DNA of 29,450 nt from Lingula anatina (Eukaryota > Brachiopoda > Lingulata > Lingulida > Lingulidae). Both the position numbers and the translations under genes were made by a program. How positions within the stretch are numbered: the first letter of the stretch is position 1; every line of letters begins with the position of its first letter. The stretch covers positions 86,366-115,815 of the forward strand of contig NW_019775985.1 of NCBI RefSeq assembly GCF_001039355.2, written 5' to 3'. This document shows positions 1 through 8,960 of the stretch, one piece after another. The notes beneath the pieces were generated by a model. It was not told where the DNA came from. It saw only the letters and a list, made by a program, of their open reading frames with translations, and ran no database searches.

Positions 1-548
1 GTCTTTGCCAAAAAAAAGTTCAGGTTTTCTTTCCGGACCCCACTAGCATCCCTGGGCATACTGGTAGTCCGGGTGGCCTGCCTCTGTTATGCCACTGGCA
101 CTCTCTGATATCAGAGACTTCTAAAATAGTATAAAAAATGGAAGTATTATAACAGTAGACCACTGGTGTTGTAAAGTTAACACCAACCAGGATGGCAGAT
201 CACTGGGTTGCTTTTGAAGGGTCACCAGTGCAGTGTCACCAACAACATTCTGTTACAGGTCAGAGTACCCCTTGGGTCTGGTCTTGGGAAAGGTAATGTT
301 TGCTATTTTTATCAACAGGGAATGTTTCAACAAGCTTAGAGATACTACTGCCCATGCGTCAAGGTGTCAGAATCTCTTCCGAGCACAGCCGAGAATTAAT
401 TACAGCTTTGGAAGTAACTTGCTCGTGCTGCCAGTAATTATGCCACAGGGAATTCAGGGCACAGACCATGATCACAAAATACCACCAATAGATTTTTAGA
501 TTTTTAGAAAATAGATTTTTCGTGTAAATGGTCCCTTAGAGGATAAAT
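1..548. other. No recognisable gene
   Basis: This opening stretch holds one open frame (233-499, plus) with no domain or motif I recognise. Its composition does not mark it as coding. It may be the 5' part of the degenerate retroelement that follows, but nothing in the sequence proves this. Confidence 0.4.
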
Positions 549-974
549 ATGTTGAAACTCTTGAAGAGGTCACAGTCATCTCAGATACTTACTTTTTCAC
601 TCATAAGAAAATATTTATTGTCCAGAAATCAGACTGGTGTCATTTCAAAATATTCAGATTATTTTAAGAGAATTTTTCAAGAGTCTCAGTCTCCCAAACC
701 CACAAGTCCCAAGTCACCATGTCATAGTGATTCTACACCCCCTCAAAAGTACGGACGTTTAGAAGCTTCACAGGGTGTAGGGTTGCTTCCAACTTGTAAC
801 TATTGTAAGAAAAAAGGTCTTGTCATTGGTGAGTGTTTGAAACTTAAGATGAAAAATGACCTTGAAAAGCAACAGACTAATGCTTGTGCAGCTCTTAGAA
901 GTGATATTAAAACTGGCCACATGAAAGAATTACCGCATATTTCCAGCCATCCAACCTGGGGCATTTGTCAATGA
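549..974 (+). pseudogene. Gag-like fragment with degenerate zinc knuckle
   Basis: The frame runs 141 residues. A Ser/Pro/Lys-rich stretch (around residues 45-70) precedes a zinc-knuckle-like motif at 795-836 reading C-x2-C-x4-L-x4-C. In retroelement Gag proteins this motif is CX2CX4HX4C and binds RNA; here the histidine position is leucine. That arrangement, a low-complexity linker then a knuckle then a Lys-rich tail, suggests the nucleocapsid part of a retrotransposon Gag. The upstream capsid region is not recognisable. The frame closes at 974, and a different frame stays open just downstream, which suggests decay by frameshift. A cellular CCHC protein is a less likely alternative. Confidence 0.4.
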
Positions 975-1206
975 TCTGGTAGAAGCCCTGCTCGGAGATA
1001 CTGACAAGACACAACAGTCAGTACTAGACATTGTGGACCTGTGCAAGACCCAAATGGCCAAAGATAAGAAGAAGGGTGAGTACTATTCGTGGCTGTGCAT
1101 CTTAGCGTCTGAAGTACTCTCCAAGGGGATTTCCTCTAAAAATTGGGTGGAAAAATACATCTCAAAGCTCCCACCTAATCCTGGGAAACCCAAGAAGCCA
1201 ATATGA
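925..1206 (+). pseudogene. Unrecognised open frame after the Gag-like piece
   Basis: A second frame, shifted relative to the Gag-like one, is open from about 925 to a TGA at 1204-1206, roughly 93 residues. It has amphipathic helical character (DLVEALLGDTDKTQQSVLDI) and a Lys/Pro-rich end. It has no Met at its start, so it would be the body of a longer broken protein. I do not recognise a family. An AAG/GGTGAGT-like donor sequence lies near 1069-1078 but no matching exon is evident. It could be the C-terminal part of the same retroelement protein or an unrelated fragment. Confidence 0.3.
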
Positions 1207-1260
1207 CCCAGATATACTGGGGAATCAAGAACTTTTTCAGGACCAGTCAGGCATATAAGG

Positions 1261-1509
1261 TTGGGAACCGACCCCAACATTACCCAAACCTCTTTTGTGG
1301 TGTCTGGGAGAGGGGGGAATGCCACACCAATTCCAACATCAGAGGCCATGGAGGTGGACGTCCTGGAGGAGGAGGTCTATTCTGCGGAGTCTTGCAATTC
1401 TTCGGAATTGCTTGGATCTTTAGATGGATCTGCTTCCAAAGGGAGTCCTAAGCCCCATGATTCTCTTTCAGAAAAAATCCCCAAGACTTGTTTTCTCAAT
1501 GGAGGGTAG
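1261..1509 (+). pseudogene. Acidic Ser-rich frame, possible N-terminus of zinc-finger/TatD-like protein
   Basis: The frame encodes 82 residues rich in Ser, Thr, Glu and Asp (for example MEVDVLEEEVYSAESCNSSE) and ends in TAG. No domain is visible. Its acidic, low-complexity nature and its position upstream of the zinc-finger/TatD-like coding remains (2200-2997) make it a candidate for the disordered N-terminus of that broken protein. The non-coding stretch at 1510-1980 would then be an insertion or decayed sequence. This link is inference. Confidence 0.25.
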
Positions 1510-1980
1510 TAGACTGGCAGCTTTGGCGGATATTGCCACAAACTCACCCTACTCTTTTTTTGTTAGTACAGGGGAAAAAACTGTAACAGTAACTACGCAT
1601 GCGCTTCTCTTGTATATTGGATCCGATAGTGCTGCCACGTAGTGTCACTTAGCTTTTACTTGACGGCGGCACGCGTCCGACGCTCTTAGAAGGTTTAGGC
1701 CCCAAACGAGGTAAATCAAGATTTAATCTTTCATTATATTATTATTTTTATTAGAAATCAAAACTTTGAAGTCATCGTCTCGATTTACAAGTTGTTTATC
1801 ACTCAATTTTAGAATTATTGTTAGTTTAAGAAGTTTCCATGTCAGCGTATGTGTTCGTAGGACTACATGTATGTTTTATGTTTATTTTAGTTCCACGGGG
1901 ATAATATTTCGTCGGAACCGAATGGGAATAAAGATTTTACCACCAACTTAATGCAGTTTTTATTATTTATTTATTTAAAG
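1510..1980. other. No gene seen
   Basis: AT-rich sequence without a convincing coding frame, separating the acidic Ser-rich frame from the repeat-bearing frame that follows. No terminal repeats were identified around it. Confidence 0.4.
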
Positions 1981-1995
1981 ACGCGTGCTGCTACA

Positions 1996-2222
1996 AAAAC
2001 CCATTCATTTGGGCCAGTATCCCAAGCCGGAAAGCAAGGTTCTGCAAGTATGGGAGAGAAAGCCCATTCAATTTGGCAAGTACCCCAATTGAGAAAACAG
2101 GACAAAAGGCCAATTCCATCTCTCATGAGCCTCTCCTTCTCTTCTATTCCAAATACGGGGGAGAAAGCCCATTCAGTCGGGAAAGTATCCCAAGCCGGAA
2201 AAAACTCCCTTTTCTGAAAGAA
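1996..2222 (+). repeat. Degenerate short repeats
   Basis: A module of the form CCCATTCA..TTGGG..AGTA(T/C)CCCAA recurs at about 2000, 2060 and 2167, with a partial copy near 2235. Two copies are preceded by GGGAGAGAAAGCCCATTCA-like sequence. The overlapping open frame (1951-2217) therefore encodes repeated GEKAHS..-(V/P)(S/P)QAGK-like units. The GEK word recalls C2H2 linkers, but no Cys/His pairs are present, so I do not call zinc fingers. It could be the repeat-rich linker of the zinc-finger/TatD-like protein. Confidence 0.5.
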
Positions 2223-2224
2223 GT

Positions 2225-2997
2225 AGGGAGGAGAAATCCCAAACCGGAAAACGCAGGAGTAAGAAAAGAAAACCTAAATCATCAAAATCATCGAAGTCAG
2301 GTCAATCCGTGCAGAAGCCAATGACTGTTGCTGCATCTGGGGAATCTCAGAAACGAGAGTCTCTGACTGAGTCTGTGGGGGAGCCTAGCCTAAAAGTGGC
2401 TAAGGTTGGACCCAAAATGACCAAATGTCAAGATCCTGGATGTAATAACCCCAATATTGCAGTTAAAGCTAATGCCATGACACATATTCCTGATATTTTT
2501 GACAAGGGTTTGGGTACAGTCCCTGAGATTGTGGCCCTCAGAGTGAGGGCTTTGGAGTGAGCTACCTCGCTGATTTTCAGCATTAATAAACCCTTTGAAA
2601 ACCTATGCTATTTTATATCTGCATCAGGTGATAAATTTGGCCTAAAAAAATCAGGGGGTTTGGCGAAGCCCAATGGCTAGATCGAGCAAGCCCCCTGTAA
2701 AGAGCTTGGTGCCACTCTATCCCAGCAAGAAACCCTTCAGCCAGCGAACTCTGTGGGGGCACTTGTGCATTGTCAAGCTGTGCTGAAGTTATCTTCATGC
2801 ATGAACCCAGCCCAGCAGGACTTATGGCTCAACCACTTCAAGGTGCCTGCAGGTCTCCAACGGACAACAGCGGTGGATGTAGTGATGGGAATTGGAGTCC
2901 CCGCTTTCGATAGCCATTGTCACTTGGACTGGACTCTCCAAGTGTTAAGTCTAAATGTAGATTGCATTAGTTGGGCCTTGCAGAAACAATCTTGCTG
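2225..2997 (+). pseudogene. Zinc-finger plus TatD-like protein fragment (multi-copy invertebrate family)
   Basis: The first part (to the TGA at 2558-2560) encodes a Lys/Ser-rich linker, then CQDPGCNN followed by a region ending in IVALRVRALE: a CX4C half-finger with His downstream. After the in-frame TGA, related coding resumes, and the segment around 2840-2945 contains VPAFDSHCHLDWTLQ. The HxH of the FDSHCHLD motif is the first metal-binding motif of TatD-family hydrolases. I recall zinc-finger plus TatD-like multi-copy proteins from bivalves and other marine invertebrates. Here only the domain start survives: the rest of the roughly 200-residue hydrolase core is missing after 2997, and an internal TGA and another stop near 2680 interrupt the frame. 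Catalytic activity is not expected. What the family does is unknown to me. Confidence 0.5.
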
Positions 2998-2999
2998 AC

Positions 3000-4045
3000 G
3001 AAACAGGGTCAAGGTCCAGGTCGCAAGGAAAATATGGCTGACTTACAATGCACATGTTGAATATGTTTTTCACGACAAGGAACAAGTTCAAGGTTTTCAA
3101 AGAGAACTAACGAAGCGACACGTACAGAATCACGGAGGACACGCGACACCTCATATGTACATGTATAAAGAAGGTTAAAAAAAAAAGCAAAAGTCCAGGT
3201 CAGCAGTCAAAGTTATTTATGTCATGTTTTACAAGTCTTGTGTACTGTAAGAGACTGCAAGTTCATTTAAGCTATTACAAGTTCAAGAGGTTATACAAGT
3301 CTAGTAAGTTGCTAGCTTATGTATATTATTGCTTATTTATTAAGTTAAATTTTGTTCTTTTAAGCTTTGTAATGCATGTATGAAAATTAAATTTATAAGA
3401 GTGATATTCAATTATATACCCCTGTAAGTATACATGCATGTAGGTTATGTAAAGAAAGTAAAGCATAGATGTTTCAGTATCTCATAACAAGATAAGAACA
3501 TGTCTATTTTAAACTTTATTTGTGTAGTTATAGTTAACAGTATTTTCATTGTTATTATTTCAGAACGTATTCATTGTGGTGATTCAATAAAAGTCTCAAG
3601 AAAAGATTAAGGTGTTTGTCAAGATATTGGATACTACACCAAGCTTATAATATGCCAATAATAATAATAATAATAATAATGTATTGCTTGACTGCATCAA
3701 GGGATTATATAGAGCATGCCCAGAGCAATGCAGAGATTAATCAAGGAACGCGCCCCGCACCATTTAGCATACTTGTCAGAAGTGACGAAAATGAATTCCT
3801 TGTCGCAGGCCTAACTGCACATAAAAACTAGTAGTTTGGGGTTCGTGGAATTCATCTTACATAAGCATTGAACAAACAACACTATCCTATTGATTTTGAT
3901 ATATGAGTCAAAGCTTTATTTCATTTCAAATCACCGACTCTGAATCGCCAAATATTTGCCCGCAATAAACAGCCATAATTTCGGAAGTTAGTTTTTCTTC
4001 TGTAGTTTCACCAATGTGAGACAGAGGGTGTAAGTGTACCTGCTG
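3000..4045. other. Non-coding, AT-rich
   Basis: No gene is visible. The stretch contains ACATGTA-type words, an AATAAAAG polyadenylation-like site near 3586-3593 and an AAT microsatellite. It may include 3' sequence of a decayed element, but no boundary is seen. Confidence 0.4.
3657..3681. repeat. AAT microsatellite
   Basis: About eight uninterrupted AAT/ATA units. Confidence 0.9.
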
Positions 4046-4049
4046 CTAA

Positions 4050-4400
4050 CTGGAAGAAAATCACACATAAGTACCAGAGTGATTGGAGTCAGACATTCCT
4101 GTGAATTAAACCTTCGAAAAAGGGGAAATTGTTTGCGTACTGTCAGGTATATGACAAAGATTTGTCAATCTAAGGGGGGGTTGCAACAGACATTATAGTC
4201 CATTTGAATCATGGGGCTCACAAAAACACGTCTCTGGTTGGTTGTTAGCCTTTACAAACTGAGAAACCGCATTTCAGAAAAATGTCACCAGAGAGGAGCT
4301 TTCGTTCACCGATTTCCTTATAGAACACAACATTTCCCTGGCGGCGAGTGACCACGCCAATGAATTGTTCAGAAAGATGCTCTGTAGATTGCTCTGTAGA
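4050..4400 (+). pseudogene. hAT-like transposase N-terminus (BED-type finger remnant)
   Basis: Conceptual translation gives KYQSDW, then an IKPSKKGK..FAYC segment, then VHLNHGAHK. This resembles a BED-type zinc finger: the first Cys is kept, the second is replaced by Tyr (CQVYDKD), and an H-x5-H pair follows. BED fingers bind DNA at the N-terminus of hAT transposases. After a frameshift near 4293 the sequence reads EELSFTDFLIEHNISLAASDHANELFRKML, split across frames, which matches the segment that follows BED fingers in hAT-like proteins of marine invertebrates. Stops at about 4105, 4171 and 4240 and the frameshift make it a pseudogene. The catalytic hAT core and dimerisation domain are absent, because gypsy and pogo fragments follow. 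Confidence 0.55.
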
Positions 4401-4702
4401 TATTGATAATTATTATCATGGATTGTACTCTCTGTGAGTGAATATAAGATATTTTTAATGATACTGTTTTTTGTTTGAAATTACTGTTCTTTTTATTTGG
4501 CTCCTGATTTTATGAAAGCTAAGGTTGGCAACTCTGCAATACTAGCTGTGAAATGATATCCTCTGCTATCCCTACTAGTACATGTGAAACTCACAGAAAA
4601 TTCCAGCCAAGTTGGCTGAAATTACACTCTTCATGACTAGAGTATGATTCAAAGAACAATGTTATGTTTTGCATTCTCTGTCGTAAGGCTGGCAAAAAAT
4701 CA

Positions 4703-4822
4703 AGCAGTCCATATGCATCGCCTGTGGTTTCAGTTAGAAAGAAAGATGTTAGACTAAGACTCTGTGTTGATTACAGGGCACTCAGTGCCAAGACAAGGAA
4801 GTTCGCATACCCACTACCATAG
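4703..4822 (+). pseudogene. Ty3/gypsy reverse transcriptase fragment (N-terminal motifs)
   Basis: Forty codons read [15 protein letters not shown] then [14 protein letters not shown] and AYPLP before a TAG. These match motifs 1-2 of Ty3/gypsy reverse transcriptases (the SPYASPIVLVRKKDG and RxCVDYRxLN-type blocks), where the palm begins and the first catalytic Asp follows shortly downstream. The homology stops abruptly at PLP. Just beyond, the sequence becomes pogo-like in another frame, so this is a short truncated relic. The YxDD-containing remainder of a gypsy RT occurs 2.8 kb downstream at 7600-7910, possibly from another copy. Confidence 0.75.
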
Positions 4823-4844
4823 GTACCTACGAGAGGTGTCCAGC

Positions 4845-5010
4845 ATGGTAATAAACATGGACGAGGTACCCATGCTCTTCTCCCTGCAAAGATACTGTGA
4901 GAAAGATGTGAAGATAATCTTAACTGGTGCCAGAAAGAAACATTTTACTGTTGTCCAGGTGGTTACTGCAGAAGGCGTAAAAGTGCTATCAATGATACTT
5001 TTCAAATGTA
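4845..5010 (+). pseudogene. pogo/Tigger-like DDE transposase fragment
   Basis: The frame reads INMDEVPMLFSLQRY, then a region ending KKHFTVVQVVTAEGVKVLSMILFK. This matches the start of the DDE_1 catalytic domain of pogo/Tigger-like transposases, in which the Asp of the 'N-x-DE-T/P' strand is the first catalytic residue and the FTV-(V/L)-x(8-10)-G-K-x-(P/S)-P-(M/I)-(I/V)-FK block follows. The Asp is retained. The open frame extends to 5114, but similarity ends around 5010. The N-terminal CENP-B-like HTH and the later catalytic Asp residues are absent. It abuts the gypsy RT scrap upstream and Harbinger sequence downstream. Confidence 0.7.
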
Positions 5011-5138
5011 ATATCAATCTAGGTCTTATCTTTCCATCAAATAAATGTAATAACATTTCATCATGTAGCGCAATGGCTGCCGCTCATCTTTTTGTTTGTA
5101 ATGAAAGAAGGTGAATTTACATGCCTCAATGAGACGTT

Positions 5139-5622
5139 TTGGAAGAGCTGACAGAGAGGGGTGTGCTGAGGAGGTACAGGCTATCCAAGAGGGGCATCAG
5201 ACTGCTGATGGAGAAGATAGAAGGCCAGCTGCAGCATAGAACAGCAAGATCCCAAGCCCTGCCCCCCAACACAAGTCCTTGCCTGTCTTGGCGTGGTTGC
5301 AACAGGGAGTTTTCAGGCTGTGATTGGAGGTAGCCTTAGGATCTCCACTGCCTCTGTTTCTTGCTCAGTCCACAAAGTGGTGGGAGCCATCTTGGAGAGC
5401 AGCGACCCTGCATTAACCATCAGATTTCTGTGAACCCCAGCCCAGGTTAGAGCCTTGAAGGGTGGTTTTCACCTCATTGATAGCTTCCCAAATGTGACTG
5501 GGGCTATAGACGTTACATTATTTCCAATAGTTGCACCACACAGAGAGGAGAATCTGTAGGTTTGCTGCAAGGGTTATCATGCACTAAACATACAGGCTGT
5601 GTGTGATTCCACACTTAGGTAA
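5139..5622 (+). pseudogene. PIF/Harbinger transposase remnant
   Basis: The first part reads ELTERGVLRRYRLSKRGI, then QHRTARSQALPP, matching the N-terminal region of Harbinger nucleases (HARBI1-like: L-x-E-R-(E)-x-RRRFR-(L/F)-S-R-x-x-I ... R-S-x-A-(L)-x-P). After frame disruptions from about 5300, translation resumes near 5482 as FPNVTGAIDVTLFPIVAP, then KGYHALNIQAVCD. GAID(G/V)T carries the first catalytic Asp of the Harbinger DDE domain, and YH-x-(L/I)-N-x-Q-x-VCD is the next conserved block. A TAG at 5557-5559 splits the two. The third catalytic acidic residue is missing because the copy ends near 5622. No myb-like partner gene is seen nearby. Confidence 0.75.
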
Positions 5623-6249
5623 CTGCAACTTTCGTTTTAATGTTTACATTTTACCTTTACACTACTATCGCAATCACAACTGTTTCAATCTCTATATTAA
5701 GTTATAATGGGGATGACTTATTTTGGTAATTAAAGGAGAATGTAAAATATAATTCCTTAACAAACACGAAGTACCATCAATGGATATAAGAACAAAGTTG
5801 TATTAATTAGCAGTTTTTTTATTATAGAAGGATGAGAAATTGACAAAATGATTTGTGGCTGTTATGAAAATACATAATTTTTATAATTGAGCATTTTATC
5901 ACGTCTTGCCATTAGCATATACCAAGCACTTTTCCAGAGAAGCTGCCAGAGCTCTCGATTGCGGGATTCCCACCAAATGGCCCCAAAATCCTGCATGTAA
6001 ATTGTCGTCTTAATTACACTATGCAATAGATTGTCCATTTGTCATAAACTTCTTTTTCTATATTCAACATAAGTTCACGTGATCAAACTAATACATGTAT
6101 ATGGTAATCTTTCAAAAACATCAAGATTTTCTCAATTCCAAAAAGTTACAACTTTAATTTTGATTCACTATGAGAATCAGAAGGACATCCTGTTCTCAGA
6201 ATTTCACTATAAATATGGCCCAATTTCATAACTTCTATCAGTCACCAAG
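5623..6249. other. No gene seen
   Basis: AT-rich spacer between the Harbinger and Merlin remnants. I found no coding frame, terminal inverted repeat or tandem repeat in it. Confidence 0.45.
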
Positions 6250-7041
6250 ATGAATTATCTAGATGCAAGTCTTCTAACATTCAGAGAGTTGTCAGCAGCA
6301 ACAACCACTACCCAAGCTACAATAGCTTGGTGCCAGCACCATGGCCTTCTTGCTAATAACAAGATCTGTCCCAAATGTGGAAACCAAATGGTTCTGTTTG
6401 ATGGAGGTAACACATCAGACAACTGCCGCTAGACATGCCCCAGACCTTGTCGCAGAGAACTTTCAATTCGCGAGGGCACTTTTTCTCAAGGCAGCAAGCT
6501 ATCAATAAGCAACATTGTGAACTTTATATACTTTTGGGCATATAAAGAGTGTACATTCATAAGGGTGCAACATGAGATGTCCTGGTCTAGTCATACATTC
6601 ACAGACTGGAGGAACTTTCTTATATATGTGCTCAATATTTTGTCACCAATCAATGGAGAATAGATGGCCCTGGGAGAACAGTTCAGATTGACAAATCCCA
6701 CTTTGTTCGTCAGAAACATAACAGTGCTGCCACCCTGTTACCAATGTTGCAACAGTTCGTTCTTCCAGGTAAAACAGTGGTGTCAGACCTGTGGGCAGCC
6801 TATAACACTATAGACAATCTGGGATATCAACACTTGACAGTGAATCACCAAGTCAATTTTGTTCACCCTAACACTTGTAGAGAACATGTGGCAGAGGGCC
6901 AAGAGGCAAAACAAAAAGAAGAGTGGGACAGCCAGGTCCCAGCTGGAAAGTAATATGACTGAGTTCATGTGGGGCCTTTCTTTGGGAGATAATCCATTTC
7001 AAAACATCCTGGAGCACATAAGAATATCCACAGTGACTTGA
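6250..7041 (+). pseudogene. Merlin-type (IS1016/ISXO2-like) DDE transposase remnant
   Basis: Codons from 6250 read LTFRELSAAT, then WCQHHGLLANN-ICPKCGNQM, matching the N-terminal CPxCG zinc ribbon of Merlin/ISXO2-like transposases; the second Cys pair is damaged (SDNCR then stop). Catalytic blocks follow in several frames: a QIDKSHF motif near 6690 (first Asp), TLLPMLQQFVLPGKTVVSDLWAAYN (6737-6803, second Asp, split over two quoted blocks in the family) and HLTVNHQVNFVHP. In another frame from 6859 there is VENMWQRAKRQNKKK, whose Glu is in the position of the third catalytic residue, then EFMW and DPFQ-like NPFQNILEHI. Sequence between QKHN and TLLP is shortened relative to the family, so a deletion is likely. 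Stops and at least two frame changes make it inactive. Confidence 0.8.
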
Positions 7042-7075
7042 AAGTTACATGACTGTAATTACATGTACTGTTTTG

Positions 7076-7273
7076 AACAGTGGCCCATTGCCCGATTAAA
7101 TATTAAGTCCAAATACTAAGAATCAGAATATAACACAATGTTTATTAAACATTACATAAAACATAATGTAACGTAAAAAGATAAATAAACAATAATAATA
7201 ATAGGTAAACCATGATTATACTAGTATCTGTAACAAATTACTACATAACAAAACTTGCAAATGGGCCACTGTT
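7076..7273. repeat. Short inverted-repeat pair (possible MITE)
   Basis: AACAGTGGCCCATT at 7076-7089 is matched in inverted orientation by AATGGGCCACTGTT at 7260-7273. The roughly 170 bp between them is AT-rich and non-coding. The pair lies just after the Merlin remnant and could be a small MITE or part of that element's 3' end. No target duplication was identified. Confidence 0.5.
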
Positions 7274-7566
7274 TACTGTTCAGTGATGGCGCCTCAATCA
7301 AGACTGGGTCACAGAGTGGTGTGGCTACAAAATTTTAGGACACAAGTCCACAATGCATATCATTTCATTGTATGGCACATAGACTTAACTTGTGCTCAGC
7401 CAAGGCAGCTGAAGGTGTTCTAATTTAAAGGATGTATTTCAAGATACATTACAGGAACTGTTTCGTTATTTTAGCAAATCCACTACAAGAACATTAGAGC
7501 TCAAAAAAATTCAAGAAATAATAGTCCCCTCAATACACAATGAAAGAGGTTCATGAGATTTGATGG

Positions 7567-7974
7567 ATGGCATTTTATACAGCCTTACAGACAGTATTTC
7601 ATACATGGAAGCTTGATGAATGCATCCACGGTTTAGATGGTGTGATCTGCGATGGTGTGATCGCAGATGACCTAATGGTCTATGGAACAGGAGAAACAGA
7701 CCAGGAAGCTCTAAGAGACCATGACGAGAAACTCGGAAATCTGCTGAAACGATGTCAAGAATTGGGCATACGTCTAAATGCCAACAAAATGAAACTATGC
7801 CAGAAGTCAGTCACCTTCCTAGGACATCTGATCACCAATGAAGGCTTGAAGCCCAACCCAAAGAAAGTGGAAGCGGTGATGCAGATGCAGAGACCAGAGG
7901 ATGTGTCAATAAATAAGGAGATAGAGCATAACCACTATCCCCCAGCAAATACCCCTGGGGCATATCGCCACTGA
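7567..7974 (+). pseudogene. Ty3/gypsy reverse transcriptase fragment (YxDD to thumb)
   Basis: The frame encodes HGLDGVICDGVIADDLMVYG, containing the RT active site as ADD (normally Y-x-DD), then DHDEKLGNLLKRCQELGIRL, LNANKMKLCQKSVTFLGH and LKPNPKKVEAV. These are successive RT motifs of Ty3/gypsy elements, ending in the P-(D/N)-P-x-K-x-x-A-(I/V) block before the RNase H or integrase region. A near-perfect 15-bp tandem duplication (GATGGTGTGATCTGC then GATGGTGTGATCGCA, about 7638-7667) inserts extra residues just before the active site. Homology stops near 7905 (after RPEDV) and unrelated codons follow to a TGA. Because the duplication and truncation break the polymerase, it is a relic. Confidence 0.85.
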
Positions 7975-8091
7975 GATAAAGAATATTAAAATAAAATAGA
8001 AAAAATAGAATGCAAAATGAACAGAATACTGCTTGTACTCGTAGTAATTTTGATTCGTGTTAGCAATACTGCCAATACTTCTCAATCAAAC

Positions 8092-8455
8092 ACTTGCAGC
8101 TACAAAATTACTGTAGGGGAGCTATTTTGAGTAATCTGCATGATCTCCATGCCATGAAGGATGCCATATGGGCCACTTTGTTTCACTCTATGTCCACTGA
8201 TGATGGTCCACATCACAGCAGGTGCCCCATGGGTGAGGACTCGTGGTGTTTTTACAACAGAGCTATAGCTAAAGGGGAAGAACCCCCACCACAAGAAAGA
8301 AAAAATTCTACCTACTTGTCCTATAAATCAGTCCTTGTGCCTATTTATAAAAGAATGACTGATGAAAATTTGTTCAAAAAAATGACCCATGGGAAAATCA
8401 GCAATGCCAATGAATCGCTAAATAATCTAATCTGGATTCATTGCCCCAAAACCCN
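8092..8455 (+). pseudogene. Mutator-like transposase domain fragment
   Basis: The frame reads LQNYCRGAILSN, then MKDAIWATLFHSMSTDDGPH, CPMGEDSWCFYNRAIAKGE and KISNANESLNNLIWIHCPKT. The CPxG-x-SWC-x-(Y/F) and NES-x-N-x-x-IW-x-x-CPK blocks match a Mutator-like transposase-related domain found in large repetitive animal proteins. This portion follows the catalytic core in the full protein. No catalytic DDE segment is present here. The frame ends exactly at an ambiguous base (N at 8455), where a satellite array begins, so the 3' boundary may be an assembly artefact. Confidence 0.6.
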
Positions 8456-8960
8456 CATATGACTTCCTATTCAAGTTCAATAGTAACCATGGGAAGTTCT
8501 TTGCCAATTTTGGAGATATAAATGCCAGAAAACATGCAAGGTGCAGTTCATCATAAAAAGTAGGTCAAAGGTCAATTTCAAGGTCATAGTAAGATTGCCA
8601 GTATATGACTTCCTATTCAAGTTCAACAGTAACTTTGGGTGTATCTCTGCCAGTTTTCGAGATATAAAGGATAGAAAATTTGCAAAGTTCAGTTCATGGT
8701 GAAAATTAGGTCAAAGGTCAATTTCAGGGTCACAGTTAGATTGCAAGTATATGACTTCCTAATCAAGTTCAATAGTAACTATGGTTGTATCCTTACCAGT
8801 TTTGGAGACATGAAGATCAGAAAAATTGCAAAGTGCAGTTCATGATGAAAAGTAGGCCAAAGGTCAATTTCAAAGTCACAGTTAGATTGCCAGTATGTGA
8901 CTTCCTGTTAAAGTTCAATAGGAACTATGGGCATATCTCTGCTAATTGTGGAGTAATTCA
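8456..8960 (+). repeat. 146-bp-period tandem satellite with DR1-like motifs
   Basis: GACTTCCT-type anchors occur at 8461, 8607, 8753 and 8899, exactly 146 bp apart, giving about 3.4 copies. Each complete period carries an AGGTCAAAGGTCA-like motif at 8562, 8708 and 8854 (the last with GGCCA), also 146 bp apart. A diverged related segment lies near 9336-9430. The overlapping open frames are by-products of the repeat. Confidence 0.9.

Noticed and set aside
1069-1078. Splice-donor-like AAG/GGTGAGT in the frame at 925-1206
   Set aside because: No acceptor or continuing exon with a compatible frame was found, so it is likely chance.
1951-2217. C2H2 zinc-finger array suggested by repeated GEK
   Set aside because: No Cys-Cys-His-His pattern occurs in the repeats.
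4703-7910. One gypsy element interrupted by later insertions, joining the two RT fragments
   Set aside because: The pieces between are themselves truncated without ends or target duplications, and nothing shows the two RT fragments came from one copy.
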